NCBI GenBank assembly: GCA_043813895.1
Contig: JBDRKQ010000254.1
Span: 1-24,762 of the forward strand
Length of the DNA stretch: 24,762 bases
Origin: CAZTAR01 sp043813895
Lineage (GTDB): Bacteria; Planctomycetota; Phycisphaerae; UBA1845; UTPLA1
Reading direction: 5' to 3'
Part shown: positions 21,877-24,762 of the stretch, in pieces
How positions within the stretch are numbered: the first letter of the stretch is position 1
Layout: the number at the start of each line of letters is the position of its first letter
Position numbers and translations under genes: made by a program
Notes under the pieces: generated by a model
Database searches by the model: none
What the model saw: only the letters and a program-made list of their open reading frames with translations
Told to the model about the DNA's origin: nothing

Positions 21877-24762
21877 TCGATCACCAACAGCAGAGGGTAA
21901 GCGCCGGCGTCGCGACCGACGCATCGTCGCATCCGTAGCTTGTCTGGGGATGGCGTTGACGCTCGGACTCTTTGAGGCATGGTATCTGCGCGATCGGGAA
22001 CAGTTAACAGAGCGGTTTATCGCCGTGGCAGATCAAGCCACACAGGCTATTGGTCAGGAAGTCCGGATGCGCCGCTTCATGGTGCAGACCCTCCGGGCAT
22101 TCTACGAAGCGTCTTTCAAAGTGTCCCGAAGCGATTTTACGCTGGCCACGGTAGACTTTCGGAAGCAATGCAATGATATCCAGGCGTTGGGCTGGATTCC
22201 AAGAGTAGTCCACGAGCAACGCAGTGAATACGAAGCCCGCGCGCGGCAGGAGGGGATGGAGAGCTTTCAATTCACCGAGGTGGGTTCGGGGGAGCGCCTC
22301 ATCCGGTGCTCGCAGAAGGAGGAGTACTTCCCGTTGTCCTTCGTGGAGCCACACACGGGCAACGAGTCCCTTATTGGCTTCGATGTGGCGTCGGATGCCG
22401 CACTGTTCGCAGCGCTAGTCCGCAGCCGTGATACAGGAAGGCCGACGACGGCCTATCCTCCGGAGCTTGATCGCCAGAATGCCCAGACGAAGTGTTTCTG
22501 CATCATCGTGCCCGTCTACGACCAGGAGGGAGTGACCTTTACGGTCGATGGACGCAGAGGCAGTGTGAAGGGCTTCGTGCTGGGTATGTACCGTGTCGGC
22601 GATCTGGTCGAGAATGCACTGGCGTCTGTTCTCCCTGATGGGATCGGTATTGAGCTTCGGGACGTGACCGACGGGCAGGAGCCGCAGTTGCTCGACAGAT
22701 TCAGTTCAAGCTGCATACCCGGGACTGGCTCGTCTGAACCCGGATGCGATCCGTCGCGCAGGATGATGGCCAGGCACTCGGTGACGGACGTCCACGGGCG
22801 CCGGTGGCGTGTGGACTGCTGGGCCACACCGGTATTTGTCGCCGGGAACAGGGCTCGGTCGATCTGGCTGATACTGCCGATCGGCGTCGTTCTTACCGGG
22901 CTGGTAACGCTGCTGGCCCGGACGCAGCTCGGCCGGACCAGGCTCATCGAGGCGAACGTCGCGCGCCGCACGGCTGAGCTGGCGAAGGCCAACACGGAGT
23001 TGAAGACCGAAATAGTCGAGCGAAGGCAGGCTGAGGAGCAGTTGCAGACCGAGCGGATCTTCACGGACACAATTGTTCAGAGCATGCCGGGTCTTTTCTA
23101 CATATTCGAGAAGAGCTCCGCGCAATTCGTACGGCGGAATGCCAACTGGGTGACGGCCACCGGCTATTCCGACGAAGAGCTGGATACGATGACGGCGCTG
23201 GACATTGTCGTGGATAAGGATCTGTGTGCGCGTCGTATGCAGGAGGTGTACGATCACGGGTCATCCTCGATGGAGGACTTCCTTCTCACCAAGGCGGGGG
23301 AGCAGATACCGTACTACTTCACAGGGGACAGGATTGTCATCGACGGCAAGACGTATCTTGTGGGGTTGGGGCTGGACATCACCGATCGCAAGCGGGCAGA
23401 GGCAGCGTTGGAGAATCGCATTGTGGCGTTGACTCGGCCTTTGGAGGATGCCGGGGGCATCGTCATTGAGGACCTGTTCAACCTCGACGATATCCAACAC
23501 CTTCAGGACGAATTCGCGAAGGCTACTGGCGTTGCATCGATTATTACGCAAACTAATGGAACGCCCATCACCAAACCAAGCAACTTCTGCCGGTTGTGCA
23601 GCGACATCATTCGCAAAACGGAAAAGGGCTGCGCCAACTGCTACAAGTCCGACGCCGCGCTGGGTCGCTTCAACGCAGATGGTCCCATCATCCAGCCATG
23701 CATGAGCGGCGGGCTGTGGGATGCGGGCGCCGCGATTTCGGTCGGCGGGAAACACATCGCCAACTGGCTGATCGGTCAGGTGCGCGACGACACCCAGACC
23801 GAGGAAAAAATGCGCGAGTACGCCCGCGACATCGAAGCCGACGAAGAGACCGTTGTCGAGGCATTCCGTGAGGTGCCCGCCATGTCGCGTGAGCAGTTCG
23901 GGCAGGTTGCCGAAGTACTGTTCACTCTCGCCAAACAACTGTCCACGACCGCTTACCAGAATGTGCAACAGGCTCGCTTCATCACCGACCGCAAGCAGGC
24001 CGAAAATCAGCTCGCACGCGCTCACAAGGCGGTAGCTCAGGAGGCCCACAAGCTGCGTTCAATGATCGAGGGCATGGACGAAGGAATCGTCGTCGCGGAC
24101 GGCGACGACACCATCACTGAGGTAAACCAGTGGTTTCTTGACAAGGTGGGCATGAAACGAGATGACATCGTGGGGAAGCCCCTCTGGGAGTTGCACCCCA
24201 AAACCGAGGGTACTGCTCGTGTGCGAGCCGTTCTGGAGGGATTCCGCAGTGGCCAACGCCGTGCAACGCACGTCGTCAACCGCGAGTTGCTGGGAATGCA
24301 GCTGTCGTTGCGAGCGCAGCCCATCTTCGATGGCGACCGCTATCGGGGAGTGGTGCTGAACGCCATTGATGTGACTGATTTTGTTGTGGCTCGCCAGGCT
24401 GCCGAGGCCGCCACGCAGTCCAAGAGCGAGTTCCTGGCCAACATGAGCCACGAGATACGCACGCCGATGACAGCCATCCTGGGATACGCGGAGGCCTTGC
24501 TCGATCCGGAGCAGTCCGACTCTGAGAAGCTCACCGCCATCTACACGGTTCGCCGCAATGGCGAGCACCTGCTCCAACTCATCAACGACATTCTGGACCT
24601 CTCTAAGATCGAGGCGGGCAAGCTCGAAGTCGAACACATCCGCTGCTCGCCCGTTCAACTGGTTGCCGACGTGAAATCACTGATGAAGGTCCGCGCCGAC
24701 GCCGAGAATCTGCCCTTCCTGACCGAGTACATCGGGACCGTGCCGGAGACCATCGAAAGCGA
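21866..24762 (+). CDS. CHASE-PAS-PocR-PAS sensor histidine kinase (3' end missing)
   Basis: The first 965 residues of a membrane sensor kinase that runs off the right edge. Order: basic N-terminus; TM1 (about 19-42); periplasmic CHASE domain (about 82-253; QALGWIPRVVHEQRSEYEA, EYFPLSFVEPHTGNESLIGFDV, SRDTGRPT); TM2 (about 332-351); coiled coil (about 355-395); PAS (about 395-513); PocR sensory domain (about 533-712) with cysteines C575, C578, C589, C592 and C612; PAS (about 732-839); and a HisKA dimerisation domain with phospho-acceptor H862 (MSHEIRTPM) and LINDILDLSKIEAGKL. The ATPase domain and any receiver lie beyond the window. GTG 21866, with GGAGAGG upstream, overlaps the lipoprotein gene by 11 bases. 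A later ATG (21950) would cut into TM1. It probably senses the lipoprotein's ligand plus a cytoplasmic PocR ligand. Confidence 0.9.
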   Translation, partial: MPPDRSPTAEGKRRRRDRRIVASVACLGMALTLGLFEAWYLRDREQLTERFIAVADQATQAIGQEVRMRRFMVQTLRAFYEASFKVSRSDFTLATVDFRKQCNDIQALGWIPRVVHEQRSEYEARARQEGMESFQFTEVGSGERLIRCSQKEEYFPLSFVEPHTGNESLIGFDVASDAALFAALVRSRDTGRPTTAYPPELDRQNAQTKCFCIIVPVYDQEGVTFTVDGRRGSVKGFVLGMYRVGDLVENALASVLPDGIGIELRDVTDGQEPQLLDRFSSSCIPGTGSSEPGCDPSRRMMARHSVTDVHGRRWRVDCWATPVFVAGNRARSIWLILPIGVVLTGLVTLLARTQLGRTRLIEANVARRTAELAKANTELKTEIVERRQAEEQLQTERIFTDTIVQSMPGLFYIFEKSSAQFVRRNANWVTATGYSDEELDTMTALDIVVDKDLCARRMQEVYDHGSSSMEDFLLTKAGEQIPYYFTGDRIVIDGKTYLVGLGLDITDRKRAEAALENRIVALTRPLEDAGGIVIEDLFNLDDIQHLQDEFAKATGVASIITQTNGTPITKPSNFCRLCSDIIRKTEKGCANCYKSDAALGRFNADGPIIQPCMSGGLWDAGAAISVGGKHIANWLIGQVRDDTQTEEKMREYARDIEADEETVVEAFREVPAMSREQFGQVAEVLFTLAKQLSTTAYQNVQQARFITDRKQAENQLARAHKAVAQEAHKLRSMIEGMDEGIVVADGDDTITEVNQWFLDKVGMKRDDIVGKPLWELHPKTEGTARVRAVLEGFRSGQRRATHVVNRELLGMQLSLRAQPIFDGDRYRGVVLNAIDVTDFVVARQAAEAATQSKSEFLANMSHEIRTPMTAILGYAEALLDPEQSDSEKLTAIYTVRRNGEHLLQLINDILDLSKIEAGKLEVEHIRCSPVQLVADVKSLMKVRADAENLPFLTEYIGTVPETIES

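Overview
The window looks like chromosomal DNA of a Planctomycetota bacterium, probably of the Phycisphaerae or a related class. This is inferred from four things: high GC; many dispersed hairpin repeats between genes; a secreted enzyme ending in a dockerin-like EF-hand module of the type seen in those genomes; and a CxxC-GYNLRGL zinc ribbon on a membrane protease. No 16S rRNA or other phylogenetic marker is present, so the assignment is tentative. No phage, transposase, integrase or CRISPR array was seen.

Left part (1-8741). The N-terminal piece of an OPT-family oligopeptide transporter leaves the left edge on the minus strand. Behind it is a lone ATP synthase epsilon gene (atpC) without its usual neighbour atpD. 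Two plus-strand nucleotide-sugar genes follow: wecB (UDP-GlcNAc 2-epimerase) and a GDP-fucose-synthase-like SDR. A large minus-strand gene encodes a secreted protein with N-terminal ankyrin repeats, an M14 zinc carboxypeptidase domain and a C-terminal dockerin-like module. A plus-strand GT4 glycosyltransferase closely resembling mannosylfructose-phosphate synthase comes next.

Middle (8742-13452). An intergenic stretch carries a 62-nt, 25-bp hairpin and a possible 36-residue hydrophobic peptide. Then come a minus-strand polytopic GT39/ArnT-like glycosyltransferase and a plus-strand set of two YbjQ-fold proteins (one soluble, one membrane-anchored) overlapping a zinc-ribbon PrsW-type intramembrane protease.

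Chemosensory-like operon (13453-19194). The order is DUF342/FapA-like, cheD, HDOD, cheY, cheX, cheR, cheB. The first six genes are tightly packed or overlapping; cheB follows after 177 bp. No cheA, cheW or receptor gene is present. CheB keeps its methylesterase triad, but its receiver domain has lost the phosphoacceptor aspartate.

Right part (19196-24762). Convergent with cheB is a secreted DUF1579 protein; tRNA-Leu(CAA) lies upstream of it on the same strand. Last is a translationally coupled pair: an ABC-type substrate-binding lipoprotein, and a CHASE-PAS-PocR-PAS histidine kinase that runs off the right edge. It is probably a ligand-binding protein feeding a membrane sensor kinase.

Several apparent long reading frames extend upstream through repeats or through the tRNA. 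Starts were therefore chosen by Shine-Dalgarno sites and signal peptides.
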